Shown piece by piece: positions 17,542 to 25,564 of a DNA stretch of 35,405 nt; the first letter of the stretch is position 1, and every line of letters starts with the position of its first letter. The stretch covers positions 1 through 35,405 of the forward strand of contig NZ_QFQZ01000051.1 of assembly GCF_003243465.1 (NCBI RefSeq), given 5' to 3'. The translations under genes and the position numbers were made by a program. Below the pieces are notes generated by a model that was not told the DNA's origin, searched no databases, and worked only from the letters and a program-made list of their open reading frames with translations. The DNA is from Caulobacter segnis (GTDB lineage Bacteria > Pseudomonadota > Alphaproteobacteria > Caulobacterales > Caulobacteraceae).

Positions 17542-17570
17542 GTTCTCTAGGCGTTCTTCCTTAATGTCAA
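17542..17570 (-). promoter_or_regulatory. lexA promoter with SOS box GTTC-N7-GTTC
   Basis: GTTC (17542-17545), seven bases, then GTTC (17553-17556) is a perfect alphaproteobacterial LexA operator, 46 bases upstream of the lexA ATG. On the minus strand TTGACA (complement of 17565-17570) is a good -35. The -10 would fall at CCTAGAGA, inside the operator, so bound LexA would block RNA polymerase. Confidence 0.88.
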
Positions 17571-17606
17571 GTTGAGGCCGTTCCCGCTGTGTTCAGGCCA
17601 GGAAAA

Positions 17607-18221
17607 TCAAGCCTTAAGGCGCCGCTCCGGCCGATCAGGAGTCGAATCAACCAGGTCTTCGAAGCGCGTCGCGAGTTCCGGGAACCTTGGCGTGCAGTGC
17701 TCGTAGAAGCTCATGATCTTGCGCATGTCGGCCTCGTAGTCGCCGGTCGGGTAGATGGCCGGACCTAGGCCCACGACCTTTCGCCGATAGTCCATCATGC
17801 CCAGCACCATCGGCACGCCGGCGCCCTTGGCGATGTGGTAGAAGCCGCTCTTCCACTGGCGGGCCTTGCCGCGCGTGCCCTCGGGCGCGATCGTCAGCAT
17901 GAACGCGTCGCGGCGCGCGAACTCCTCGACCATGGCCTTGACCATGTCCTTGGAGCGTTCGCGGTCCAGCGGGATGCCGCCCAGGTCACGCATCATCTGG
18001 TCGAAGGGCGGCTTGAACAGCGAGGCCTTGCCGATGAAGCTGAGCTTCAGGTCCAGGGCGTCGGCCGCGCCCACGAAATAGACGAAGTCCCAGTTGCTGG
18101 TGTGCGGGGCTGCGATGATGACGAACTTCCGCGTCTGCGGCGGCGCGCCTTCGATACGCCAGCCTCGGAGCTTGAAATGGGCCGAGAGAGCCCACTTCAC
18201 CACGCGGGCGAGCCAGTTCAT
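17607..18221 (-). CDS. PlsC-type lysophospholipid acyltransferase family protein
   Basis: This 204-residue protein, from ATG 18221, carries the acyltransferase motifs HTSNWD (His40 to Asp45, the catalytic HX4D) and PEGTRGK (113-119, substrate phosphate binding). A hydrophobic or amphipathic N-terminus would hold it at the inner membrane. The family transfers acyl chains to glycerol-3-phosphate derivatives or related lipids. This short version is typical of small 1-acylglycerol-3-phosphate acyltransferase-like proteins, and the exact acceptor is unknown. A TTG at 18257 is an alternative start placed just after the trpC stop. The gene lies downstream of trpC on the same strand, with a 38-base gap, and is probably in the trp transcript. 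In many alphaproteobacteria moaC and moeA occupy this place. Confidence 0.82.
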   Translation of the reverse strand: MNWLARVVKWALSAHFKLRGWRIEGAPPQTRKFVIIAAPHTSNWDFVYFVGAADALDLKLSFIGKASLFKPPFDQMMRDLGGIPLDRERSKDMVKAMVEEFARRDAFMLTIAPEGTRGKARQWKSGFYHIAKGAGVPMVLGMMDYRRKVVGLGPAIYPTGDYEADMRKIMSFYEHCTPRFPELATRFEDLVDSTPDRPERRLKA

Positions 18222-18259
18222 GCGGTCTTGTCCAGGCCGAGCCGAGGTTGAGCTCAAGC

Positions 18260-19048
18260 TCAGCCTATCAGGGTTTGGGTCGCGGCCGTAACGTCAGCAT
18301 GTCGCATCAGGCTTTCGCCGACCAGCATGGCCTTGGCGCCGGTCGCCTCCATTCGAACGACGTCGGCGTGGGTGAAGACGCCGCTCTCGGTCACGAGCAG
18401 AGCGTCTTTCGGAGCCTGATCGGACAGACGCTCGGTCACCGCCAGATCGACCACGAAGCTCTTAAGGTCGCGGTTGTTGATGCCGACGAGGTCCGAGCCC
18501 AGTGCGCCGGCGCGGGCCATCTCGGCCTCGTCATGGACCTCGACCAGGGCGTCCATGCCCAGGCGCCTGGCTTCCGACATCAGTTCGGCGGCGAGGACGT
18601 CGTCGATCATGGCCAGGATCACCAGGATCGCGTCGGCGCCCAGGGCGCGGCTTTCGGCCACCTGCCAGGGATCGACGAGGAAGTCCTTGCGGATGCAGGG
18701 CAGGGCGGTCGCCGCTCGGGCGGCCACGAGGTACTCGTCCGCGCCCTGGAAGCTCGGACCGTCGGTCAACACCGACAGACAGGCCGCGCCGCCCACCTCG
18801 TAGGCCTTGGCCAGGACCGGCGGATCGAAATCCTCGCGGATCAGGCCCTTGGACGGCGAGGCCTTCTTGATCTCGGCGATCAGCGAGAGCTTGCCCGGCG
18901 CGTGCTTGGCTTCCAGCGCCGCCTTGAAGCCGCGCGGCGCGGAGGCGGCCTTGGCGGCGGCGTCGACATCGGCTTGCGAGCGCGCGGCCTTGCGGCCGGC
19001 GACGGCCTCGCGCTTGTAAGCGGCGATCTTGGCCAGGATGTCGGTCAC
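18260..19048 (-). CDS. trpC: Indole-3-glycerol phosphate synthase
   Basis: TrpC closes the indole ring in tryptophan synthesis, converting CdRP to indole-3-glycerol phosphate. From GTG 19048 it has 262 residues and overlaps the trpD stop (GTGA). A longer reading to 19357 is antisense or out-of-frame trpD sequence. Conserved elements are LIAEIKKASPSKG (about 56-68, catalytic Lys and phosphate contacts), CLSVLTD, CIRKDFLVDPWQV, LVEVHDEAE, GINNRDLKSF and LLVTESGVFTHADV. It is a stand-alone TrpC, not fused to TrpF. Confidence 0.95.
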   Translation of the reverse strand: MTDILAKIAAYKREAVAGRKAARSQADVDAAAKAASAPRGFKAALEAKHAPGKLSLIAEIKKASPSKGLIREDFDPPVLAKAYEVGGAACLSVLTDGPSFQGADEYLVAARAATALPCIRKDFLVDPWQVAESRALGADAILVILAMIDDVLAAELMSEARRLGMDALVEVHDEAEMARAGALGSDLVGINNRDLKSFVVDLAVTERLSDQAPKDALLVTESGVFTHADVVRMEATGAKAMLVGESLMRHADVTAATQTLIG

Positions 19049-20070
19049 GCGTTTACTTCCGTATTGGTGGCGGCCACCAGGCCGTCCAGGGCGGCGCGAG
19101 CGCGGCCCTCGTCGATGACGTCGGCGGCCAGTTCGATGCCCTCGACCAGGGTCTCGACCTTGTCGGCGACCAGGAAGGCCGCGGCGGCGTTCAGCAGCAC
19201 GATGTCGCGATAGGCGCCCTTCTCGCCGTCGAACAGGCGGGTCAGGGCGGCGGCGTTGAAGGCCGGATCGCCGCCGGTGATGTCCGATAGCGCGGCGCGG
19301 GGCAGGCCGACGGCCTCGGGCGTGATCGTGAACAGGTGCATCCGCCCGTCGCGCCACTCGGCGACTTCGGTCTCGCCCGTGGTCGTCAGCTCGTCGAGGC
19401 CAGAGCCATGCACCGACCAGGCCCGCTCGGCGCCCAGGGCTCCGAGGGCCTTGGCGATCGGCTCGACGAAGCGCGGCGCCGAGACGCCCACCACCTGACG
19501 CTTGGCGCCGGCGGGATTAGTCAACGGTCCCAGCAGGTTGAAGATCGTGCGGAAGCCCAGTTGCTGCCGGATCGGGGAGACGTGCCGCATGGCGCCGTGG
19601 TGGGCCTGGGCGAACAGGAAGCAGATGCCTGCCTCGTCTAGGGCGCGGCGCTGCTGCTCGCGCGTCGCGTCGATATTGACGCCAAGCGCGGTCAGTACGT
19701 CGGCGGTGCCGGACTTCGAGGTGATGGCGCGGTTGCCGTGCTTGGCGACCTTCAGCCCGCCGCCGGCGGCGACAAAGCCCACGGCCGTGGAAATGTTCAG
19801 GGTGTGAAGGCCATCGCCGCCGGTGCCGCAGACGTCGATGACTTCGTAGGGATGTTCCAGGTGAACGGCCGCGCGGCGCATGGCGCGGGCGCAGGCGGCG
19901 ATCTCGCCCACGGTCTCGCCGCGCAGGCGCATGGCGGTCACCGCGGCGGCGACCTGGGCCGGCGTCGGCTCGCCGCGCAGGCAGGCGGCGAAGAAGACCT
20001 CGGCGTCCTCTTCGCCCAGGGTCTGGCCGTCGGCCAGCTTGGCCAGCAGGGGCTTGAAAGCGTCGGACAT
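19045..20070 (-). CDS. trpD: Anthranilate phosphoribosyltransferase
   Basis: TrpD joins anthranilate to PRPP. The 341-residue length is standard. The glycine-rich PRPP loop GTGGDG is at 82-87, KHGNRAITSKSGTADVL at 110-126 contains substrate contacts, and RTIFNLLGPLTNPA follows. The start ATG lies ten bases after the trpG stop, and the end overlaps trpC. trpG, trpD and trpC are clearly one translational unit. The glutamine amidotransferase is a separate gene here, not fused to trpD as in enteric bacteria. Confidence 0.96.
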   Translation of the reverse strand: MSDAFKPLLAKLADGQTLGEEDAEVFFAACLRGEPTPAQVAAAVTAMRLRGETVGEIAACARAMRRAAVHLEHPYEVIDVCGTGGDGLHTLNISTAVGFVAAGGGLKVAKHGNRAITSKSGTADVLTALGVNIDATREQQRRALDEAGICFLFAQAHHGAMRHVSPIRQQLGFRTIFNLLGPLTNPAGAKRQVVGVSAPRFVEPIAKALGALGAERAWSVHGSGLDELTTTGETEVAEWRDGRMHLFTITPEAVGLPRAALSDITGGDPAFNAAALTRLFDGEKGAYRDIVLLNAAAAFLVADKVETLVEGIELAADVIDEGRARAALDGLVAATNTEVNA

Positions 20071-20080
20071 GGAAGCGGAC

Positions 20081-20677
20081 CTAGACCCAGACCGCCGCGT
20101 CGCGCTTAACGCCCGCCAAGTCCATGAAGTTGGCCAGCATCTGGTGGCCCCCTTCGGTGGCGATCGATTCCGGGTGGAACTGGACGCCGAACACGGGGCG
20201 GGTCTTGTGCTGCACGCCCATGATCTCGCCGTCGTCGGTCCAGGCGGTGACTTCCAGCTCGGGCGGCAGGTCTTCCTTGCGAACGGCCAGGCTGTGGTAG
20301 CGGGTGGCGGTGAAGGGGTTGGGCAGGCCCTTGAAGATGCCCTTGTCGTTGTGGCGGACCTTGCTGACCTTGCCGTGCATGACCTGCTTGGCGCGGATCA
20401 CCTCGCCGCCATAGGCCTGGCCGATGGCCTGGTGGCCCAGGCAGACGCCCAGGATCGGCAGGTCCTCCGGCGCGCCGCGTAGCAGCGGCAGGCAGATGCC
20501 GGCCTGGTCCGGCGCCTTGGGGCCGGGCGACAGCAGCACGGCGGCGGGCTTGAGGCCTAGGGCCTCCTGCACCGTCAGGGCGTCGTTGCGAAAGACCTCG
20601 GTCTCCGCGCCCAGCTCGTTCAGATAGTGGACGAGGTTGTAGGTGAAGCTGTCGTAGTTATCGATGACGAGGATCAT
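20081..20677 (-). CDS. trpG: Anthranilate synthase glutamine amidotransferase component
   Basis: TrpG supplies ammonia from glutamine to TrpE. It has 198 residues. The class I amidotransferase triad is visible as Cys79 (LGVCLGHQAIG), His168 and Glu170 (VQFHPESIATEGG). The N-terminal MILVIDNYDSFTYNLVHYL is typical. It may also serve the folate enzyme PabB, since one TrpG often does both jobs; the sequence does not settle that. It is separated from trpE by 348 bases that carry a small gene on the other strand, so trpG probably has its own promoter. Confidence 0.96.
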   Translation of the reverse strand: MILVIDNYDSFTYNLVHYLNELGAETEVFRNDALTVQEALGLKPAAVLLSPGPKAPDQAGICLPLLRGAPEDLPILGVCLGHQAIGQAYGGEVIRAKQVMHGKVSKVRHNDKGIFKGLPNPFTATRYHSLAVRKEDLPPELEVTAWTDDGEIMGVQHKTRPVFGVQFHPESIATEGGHQMLANFMDLAGVKRDAAVWV

Positions 20678-20698
20678 GACGCCGCCTTTCGAAGTGCG

Positions 20699-20706
20699 GT
20701 TCTAGC
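20699..20706 (-). promoter_or_regulatory. Candidate -10 element for trpGDC
   Basis: The minus strand reads GCTAGAAC, an exact match to GCTANAWC, 21 bases before the trpG ATG, giving a leader of about 15 bases. A TTGCAC lies upstream but with a short spacer, so the -35 is uncertain. Confidence 0.4.
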
Positions 20707-20786
20707 CTGAGCGGGTGCAATGTGTAGCGCCAATTTCGCCTGCGGCTTTCAGTTACGGTTACAGCGGACGCGGCGTGGAGCATCAT

Positions 20787-21002
20787 ATGGGGATGGACCC
20801 GCGTGATTCCGCCCTGGACCCTGTCGCCGTCGCCTATGTCCGCGCTTTGCTGCGGCAGAAGACGCGCGCCCAGAAGCTGGGACCGGTCCTGGCCGCCGCG
20901 GCTTTCGCCGCGATCTGCGCGATCAGCTTCGCCACGGTGATGGTGCTGGCGCCGCCGGCGGTCACCCAGCACCTGCCGCAGGATCGGCTGGGCGGCCCGT
21001 AG
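20787..21002 (+). CDS. Small predicted single-pass membrane protein in the trpE-trpG gap
   Basis: This predicted 71-residue protein (MGMDPRDSALDPVAVAYVRA) lies opposite the trp genes. GGAG at 20777-20780 sits six bases before the ATG, a good ribosome-binding site. A longer frame from 20715 adds sequence less like a real protein. A basic stretch (RQKTRAQK) precedes one hydrophobic helix at about 35-54 (LAAAAFAAICAISFATVMVL), so the N-terminus is probably cytoplasmic with a short Pro-rich tail outside. I do not recognise the family. It could be a genuine small gene or a chance frame in GC-rich DNA; the ribosome-binding site and membrane segment favour the former. Confidence 0.55.
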   Translation: MGMDPRDSALDPVAVAYVRALLRQKTRAQKLGPVLAAAAFAAICAISFATVMVLAPPAVTQHLPQDRLGGP

Positions 21003-21026
21003 GAGCGGATAATCTAGCCCTCAGGC

Positions 21027-22562
21027 TCAGCTGAATCGCCAGGCTTCCTCGGCCGCGCGTTTGAGGGCGCGGGACTTGTGCAGGGTCTCGTCGTATTCGC
21101 CGTCCGGATCGCTGTCGGCGACGATGCCGCCGCCGGCCTGGACGTACATCATGCCGTCCTTCACCAGCGCCGTGCGCAGCACGATGCAGGTGTCGACCGA
21201 GCCGTCGGCGCCGAAATAGCCGACCGCGCCGGCGTAGCCGATGCCGCGCTTTTCGACTTCCAGCTCGTCGATGATCTCCATGGCCCGCACCTTGGGCGCG
21301 CCCGACAGCGTGCCGGCGGGCAGGGCGGCCATCAGCACGTCGACCGGATCGACGCCTTCGGGCGCTGTGCCCTCGACGTTCGAGACGATGTGCATCACGT
21401 GGCTGTAGCGCTCGATCTTGAAGCTCTCGGTGACCCTGACGTTCGGGCCCTTCGGACGCTCCGCCGGCGCGTTGCGACCTTGGCGGTTCAGCATCGCCAC
21501 GCGGCCGACGTCGTTGCGGCCCAGGTCCAGCAGCATCAGGTGCTCGGCCCGCTCCTTGGGATCGGCTAGCAGTTCGGCTTCCAGGGCCGCGTCCTGCTCG
21601 GGCGTCGCGCCGCGCGGGCGGGTGCCGGCGATCGGGCGGATGGTGATCTTGCCGTCGCGCAGGCGCACCAAAATCTCGGGGCTGGAGCCGACCAGACTGA
21701 AGCTGTCCAGGTTCAGGAAGAACAGGAACGGCGACGGATTGGTCCGGCGCAGCGAGCGATAGAGCGCGAACGGCGGCAGGTCGAAAGGCGCGCGGAAGCG
21801 GTGGCTGGCCACGACCTGGAAGATGTCGCCGGCGGCGATGTAGTCCTTCGCCTTGGCCACCACCTGGTGATAGTCGGCGCGGCTGACCGGCGTCGTGAAC
21901 TCCATCGGACCGCGCGGCGCGCGCGGCGCGTCGTGGGCCAGAGGACGGTGCAGGTCGGCCATCACGGTCTCGATCCGCGACCGGGCCGCCTCGTAGGCTT
22001 CCTTGGCCGACACGCCGGGCTTGGGCCGCACGGCCGTGGTCAGGATGATCTCCTGGGCGATGGCGTCGAAGATCGCGACGATCTGCGGGCGGGTCATGAT
22101 CCCGTCCGGCAGGCCCAGGGTGTCTTCGTTGATGTCGGGCAGGCGCTCGACCAAGCGCACGAGGTCGTAGCCCAGCGCGCCGAACACCCCGGCGGCCATC
22201 GGCGGGAGTCCCTTCGGCAGCTCCATGCGTGACCGAGCCACGAGATCGCGCAGGCTGTCCAGCGCGCCGCCCGCCTGCGGCGTATAGCGGCCGGCGGCGA
22301 TGTCGTCGCCCTCGGCGATCTCGGCCTGGTCGCCGCGGCAGCGCCAGACGAGGTCCGGGTTCATGGTCACGATCGAGTAGCGACCGCGCCAGGCCCCGCC
22401 CTCGACGCTCTCGAACAGGAAGCTGTAGGGCCGCGTCTGGGCGATCTTCAGATAGGCCGAGACCGGCGTTTCCAGATCGTCGATCAGGCGCGTCCAGACA
22501 ACCTGCTGCCGTCCGGAGTCATAGGCTTCCGAAAAGGCGTCGAAGGCGGGTTCCAGACTCAT
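21027..22562 (-). CDS. trpE: Anthranilate synthase component I
   Basis: TrpE makes anthranilate from chorismate, the first step to tryptophan. It has 511 residues. The tryptophan feedback site is represented by FLFESVEGG (Glu51-Ser52, equivalent to the LLES motif), so end-product inhibition is expected. The chorismate-binding domain shows FQVVASHRF, SSPEILVRL, PIAGTRPRG, EHLMLLDLGRNDVGRVA and GTLSGAPKVRAMEIIDELE. Its ATG shares one base with the ppiD stop (TAATG), so it is translationally coupled to ppiD. Confidence 0.96.
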   Translation of the reverse strand: MSLEPAFDAFSEAYDSGRQQVVWTRLIDDLETPVSAYLKIAQTRPYSFLFESVEGGAWRGRYSIVTMNPDLVWRCRGDQAEIAEGDDIAAGRYTPQAGGALDSLRDLVARSRMELPKGLPPMAAGVFGALGYDLVRLVERLPDINEDTLGLPDGIMTRPQIVAIFDAIAQEIILTTAVRPKPGVSAKEAYEAARSRIETVMADLHRPLAHDAPRAPRGPMEFTTPVSRADYHQVVAKAKDYIAAGDIFQVVASHRFRAPFDLPPFALYRSLRRTNPSPFLFFLNLDSFSLVGSSPEILVRLRDGKITIRPIAGTRPRGATPEQDAALEAELLADPKERAEHLMLLDLGRNDVGRVAMLNRQGRNAPAERPKGPNVRVTESFKIERYSHVMHIVSNVEGTAPEGVDPVDVLMAALPAGTLSGAPKVRAMEIIDELEVEKRGIGYAGAVGYFGADGSVDTCIVLRTALVKDGMMYVQAGGGIVADSDPDGEYDETLHKSRALKRAAEEAWRFS

Positions 22563-24523
22563 TACTCGGCTTTCTTTCCGGACTTGGCGGCTTCCGCCTT
22601 GGCCAGGGCGTCGGTGTCGACGCCGATGGCCTGGCGCGCCAGGGTCAGGTTGGTCTTGGTCTTCAGCTGGGTCTTGGCGGCGGCGCGCGAGGCCTCGCCC
22701 AGGTCGCGCATCAGGCCGTTGGCCGCCTGGGCCTGGGCGATGACCGCATAGCGGGCGACGTCATTGGTCGGCGCGGCGTGGATGGCCTCCACCTTGGCCA
22801 CCACATAGGCCTCGCCCTGTTGGCCGGCGCGGGCGGTGAACACGGTGTTGGGCTTGGCGTCGAAGGCCGCGCCCAGGAAGGCCGCGCCCAGGCCCATATG
22901 CTGTTGCGCGTTCTGGCGCGACAGGCCTGGCACGCGCTGGATGTTCGACTGGGCCGACGCGGCGACGGCCTCCAGAGTCTCGCCCTTATTGACGCGGGCG
23001 GCCAGCTCGTCGGCCTTGGCCTTCAGGCGCTTGCCCATCTCCTGGCCCATCCAGACGGCGGTCAGCTGCGGCTTTATCTCGGCCAGGGGCGGGAGGGCGG
23101 CGGGTTCAACCTTCTCGACCTTGATCGCGTAGTACTCGCCCTTGCCCAGCTCGATCAGGTCGCTTTCGGCGCCCTGGGCCAGGCCGAAGGCGGTCTTGAT
23201 CATGTCCGGCGTCAGGCCTGCGACGGGCTGGCCCATCTGGTCGGCGCCCTGAGCGGTGATCGGCGCGGTCGTCACGACCATGGCGCCGGCCTTGCTGGCG
23301 GCGGCGACGAGATCGGCGCCCGCGTCGTGCGCGTCCTGATAGGCCTGGGTCTGGTCATAGGCCTTGCTTTGAGCGGCCTGGGCGCGGACCTCGGCCTCGA
23401 TCTGCGGACGGACGCTGGCGAGCGTGGCGACGACGCCCGGCGTCACCTTGGTGACCTTCACGACCGAGACGCCGAGCTCGCCATTGATCGGGCCGCTCAC
23501 CTGGCCGGCGGCCAGGCCGAAGGCCGCGTCGGCGACCTTGCGGTCGGGCAGGGCGGACTTGGGCTTGTCGATCAGGGCGACCGGCGACTTGCCGTAGGCC
23601 TTGGCGACCGTGGCCGGGTCTTCGCCCTTGGCCAAGCGTTGCGAGATCGTGGCGGCCGTCTTGGCGTCCGGCGCAACGATCTGGATCAGCGAGCGCGTTT
23701 CCGGCTTGGCCAGGCTGTCCTTGCGGAAGTCGAAGGCCTTCTGGACGGCGGCGGGGTCGATGGCGACGGTCGGCTCAAGGGCCTTGGCGCTCACCCGCAT
23801 GATCGACAGCACGCGGCGTTCCGGCCGGGTCAGCCGGTCGGCGTTCTCCTTCATGAACGCCGTCAACTGGGCGTCCGTCGGGGGCGCGGGCTTCTCGACC
23901 GAGGCCGGATTGACGGCGAAGGCGGCGACGTCGCGGCTCTCCAGGCCGTAGGCGGCCTGCAGGGCGGCGTAGATGCGCGGGGCCTTCAGGCCATCAGCGA
24001 CCGCCGAGAAGAAGTGGCCTTGGGCGATATCGTCACGCAGCGAAGCCTCGTAGGCCTGGGGCGTGAGGTTGTTCTGGGCCAGCAGGGCCGCGTACAGCTT
24101 CGGATCGAACTTGCCGGTGATCGGGTCGAACGGACGCTGCCCGGGCGCGAGCTGGCTCATCTGCTCGTGAACCGTCTTGGCGATCAGCTTGTCCGACGGG
24201 ACCACGCCCATCTTGGCGATCACGGCGGCCATCGATTCCTGCAGCGCCAGTTCCTGGACGATCTGCTTGTCGACGCCGCGCTCGACGGCCTGGTCCGGCG
24301 TCAGCGGCTCGCCGTTGCGGCGTTCAATTTCCTTGCGGAAATTGTCGAAGCGCAGCTTGAAGTCCTGGGCCGACATTTCGCGCGAGCCGGCGTCGATCAC
24401 GCCCGAGCCGCGCGGCCCCTTGAACACGTCGCTGATGCCGAAGATGGCGAAGCTGACGATCAGCAGGCCAAACAGCAGCACCGCGAACGGCGATTTGGCG
24501 AAGGAGCGGAAACCGGCGAGCAT
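22562..24523 (-). CDS. ppiD: PpiD/SurA-type periplasmic folding factor with parvulin domain
   Basis: This 653-residue protein is anchored in the inner membrane by one N-terminal helix (SPFAVLLFGLLIVSFAIFG, about 10-28), with a large periplasmic part. A SurA-N-like chaperone region covers about 35-170. A parvulin-type peptidyl-prolyl isomerase domain is centred at about 270-370 (TRSLIQIVAPDAKTAATISQ to GPINGELGVSVVKVTKV), and a further helical region ends in a Lys-rich tail. PpiD assists proteins leaving the Sec channel. The start MLAGFRSF at 24523 is chosen because everything upstream is antisense tpiA. The gene is divergent from tpiA and leads the ppiD-trpE unit, the order ppiD-trp being common in alphaproteobacteria. 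Confidence 0.9.
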   Translation of the reverse strand: MLAGFRSFAKSPFAVLLFGLLIVSFAIFGISDVFKGPRGSGVIDAGSREMSAQDFKLRFDNFRKEIERRNGEPLTPDQAVERGVDKQIVQELALQESMAAVIAKMGVVPSDKLIAKTVHEQMSQLAPGQRPFDPITGKFDPKLYAALLAQNNLTPQAYEASLRDDIAQGHFFSAVADGLKAPRIYAALQAAYGLESRDVAAFAVNPASVEKPAPPTDAQLTAFMKENADRLTRPERRVLSIMRVSAKALEPTVAIDPAAVQKAFDFRKDSLAKPETRSLIQIVAPDAKTAATISQRLAKGEDPATVAKAYGKSPVALIDKPKSALPDRKVADAAFGLAAGQVSGPINGELGVSVVKVTKVTPGVVATLASVRPQIEAEVRAQAAQSKAYDQTQAYQDAHDAGADLVAAASKAGAMVVTTAPITAQGADQMGQPVAGLTPDMIKTAFGLAQGAESDLIELGKGEYYAIKVEKVEPAALPPLAEIKPQLTAVWMGQEMGKRLKAKADELAARVNKGETLEAVAASAQSNIQRVPGLSRQNAQQHMGLGAAFLGAAFDAKPNTVFTARAGQQGEAYVVAKVEAIHAAPTNDVARYAVIAQAQAANGLMRDLGEASRAAAKTQLKTKTNLTLARQAIGVDTDALAKAEAAKSGKKAE

Positions 24524-24662
24524 CAGGGTGTAAACCTTCCAGGCGGACTGCCAAAGCAACGAGCAAGGCGGTCGAGAGCAGCGGGTATAGTAGAGCCGCG
24601 GGCGCGTGGGCAAGCGGCGCGGGCTTGACTTCCCAAGGGAGGGTGTCCCCAAAAAGGCGCTC

Positions 24663-25424
24663 ATGACCCAATCAAGCACGACGCCCCGGCCGTTGATCGC
24701 CGGAAACTGGAAAATGAACGGCCTGTCGGTCGCCCTGGACGAGGCCCGCGCCGTTGCGGCGGCGCTGGACGAGCGTCCCGCCGCCGCCCGCGTGGCGATC
24801 TTCCCCCCCGCAACGTTGCTGCATCGTCTGGCCGACGTCCTGGCCGGCTCGGTCGTGCTGGTTGGCGGGCAGGACTGCCACGCCAAGACCAGCGGCGCCC
24901 ACACCGGCGACATCTCGGCTGAGATGATCGGCGACGCGAACGGGACCATGGTCATCGTCGGCCACTCCGAGCGGCGCACCGACCACGGCGAAACCTGCCA
25001 GCACGTGGCGGCCAAGGTCGAGGCGGCCCTGGTCGCAGGGCTCGAGCCGATCATCTGCGTCGGCGAAAGCCTCGAGCAGCGGCAGGCGGGCGAAGCCGTA
25101 AGCTTCGTCATCGGTCAGCTGCACAATTCCCTGCCGGCCAGCCTGAAAGGACAGGCCTTCAGTGTCGCCTACGAGCCGATCTGGGCGATCGGCACCGGGC
25201 ACGTCGCGTCGGTCGACAACATCATCGAGATGCACGCGGCTATCCGCGCCGAGCTGATCTCGCTGTTCGGCGAGCAAGGCGGCGGCGTTCCGATCCTGTA
25301 CGGCGGCTCGGTGAAGCCGGACAACGCCGCCGAGATCCTGGCCGCGCCGGAGGTGGGCGGGGCCTTGGTCGGCGGCGCCTCGCTGAAGGCCAAGGATTTC
25401 CTCGCGATCATCGAGGCCGCCTGA
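24663..25424 (+). CDS. tpiA: Triosephosphate isomerase
   Basis: TIM interconverts dihydroxyacetone phosphate and glyceraldehyde 3-phosphate. From ATG 24663 it has 253 residues. Catalytic residues are Lys17 (GNWKMNG), His101 (IVGHSERR) and Glu171 (AYEPIWAIGTG). The phosphate loop YGGSVKPDNA and the C-terminal VGGASLKAKDFLAII are present. A start 19 codons upstream is possible but adds no conserved sequence. The 139 bases between ppiD and tpiA must hold both promoters. I see a TATAGT-like -10 near 24586 but no convincing -35. Confidence 0.97.
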   Translation: MTQSSTTPRPLIAGNWKMNGLSVALDEARAVAAALDERPAAARVAIFPPATLLHRLADVLAGSVVLVGGQDCHAKTSGAHTGDISAEMIGDANGTMVIVGHSERRTDHGETCQHVAAKVEAALVAGLEPIICVGESLEQRQAGEAVSFVIGQLHNSLPASLKGQAFSVAYEPIWAIGTGHVASVDNIIEMHAAIRAELISLFGEQGGGVPILYGGSVKPDNAAEILAAPEVGGALVGGASLKAKDFLAIIEAA

Positions 25425-25499
25425 CGGCGAGCACGCGAGCGGCCGAGTGGGATGAGTCGCCTCCACGGCGTGGCTCGTCCCGCCGTCGGGCCAGAATCC

Positions 25500-25530
25500 T
25501 TGACATCGCGGCGCCCACGTGCGCCTTACC
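25500..25530 (+). promoter_or_regulatory. Candidate promoter for aspS
   Basis: TTGACA (25500-25505) is a perfect -35, with a weak GCCTTACC about 17 bases later, 35-65 bases before the aspS ATG. The 140-base tpiA-aspS gap holds nothing else I recognise. Confidence 0.35.
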
Positions 25531-25564
25531 GCGCCTTGCAAATCACCGCGTATTCAAGACTTTC

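Noticed and set aside
22229..24628. A 799-codon open frame on the plus strand across ppiD and the trpE start
   Set aside because: It is the antisense shadow of ppiD, with Gly/Arg/Leu-rich low-complexity translation and no family resemblance.
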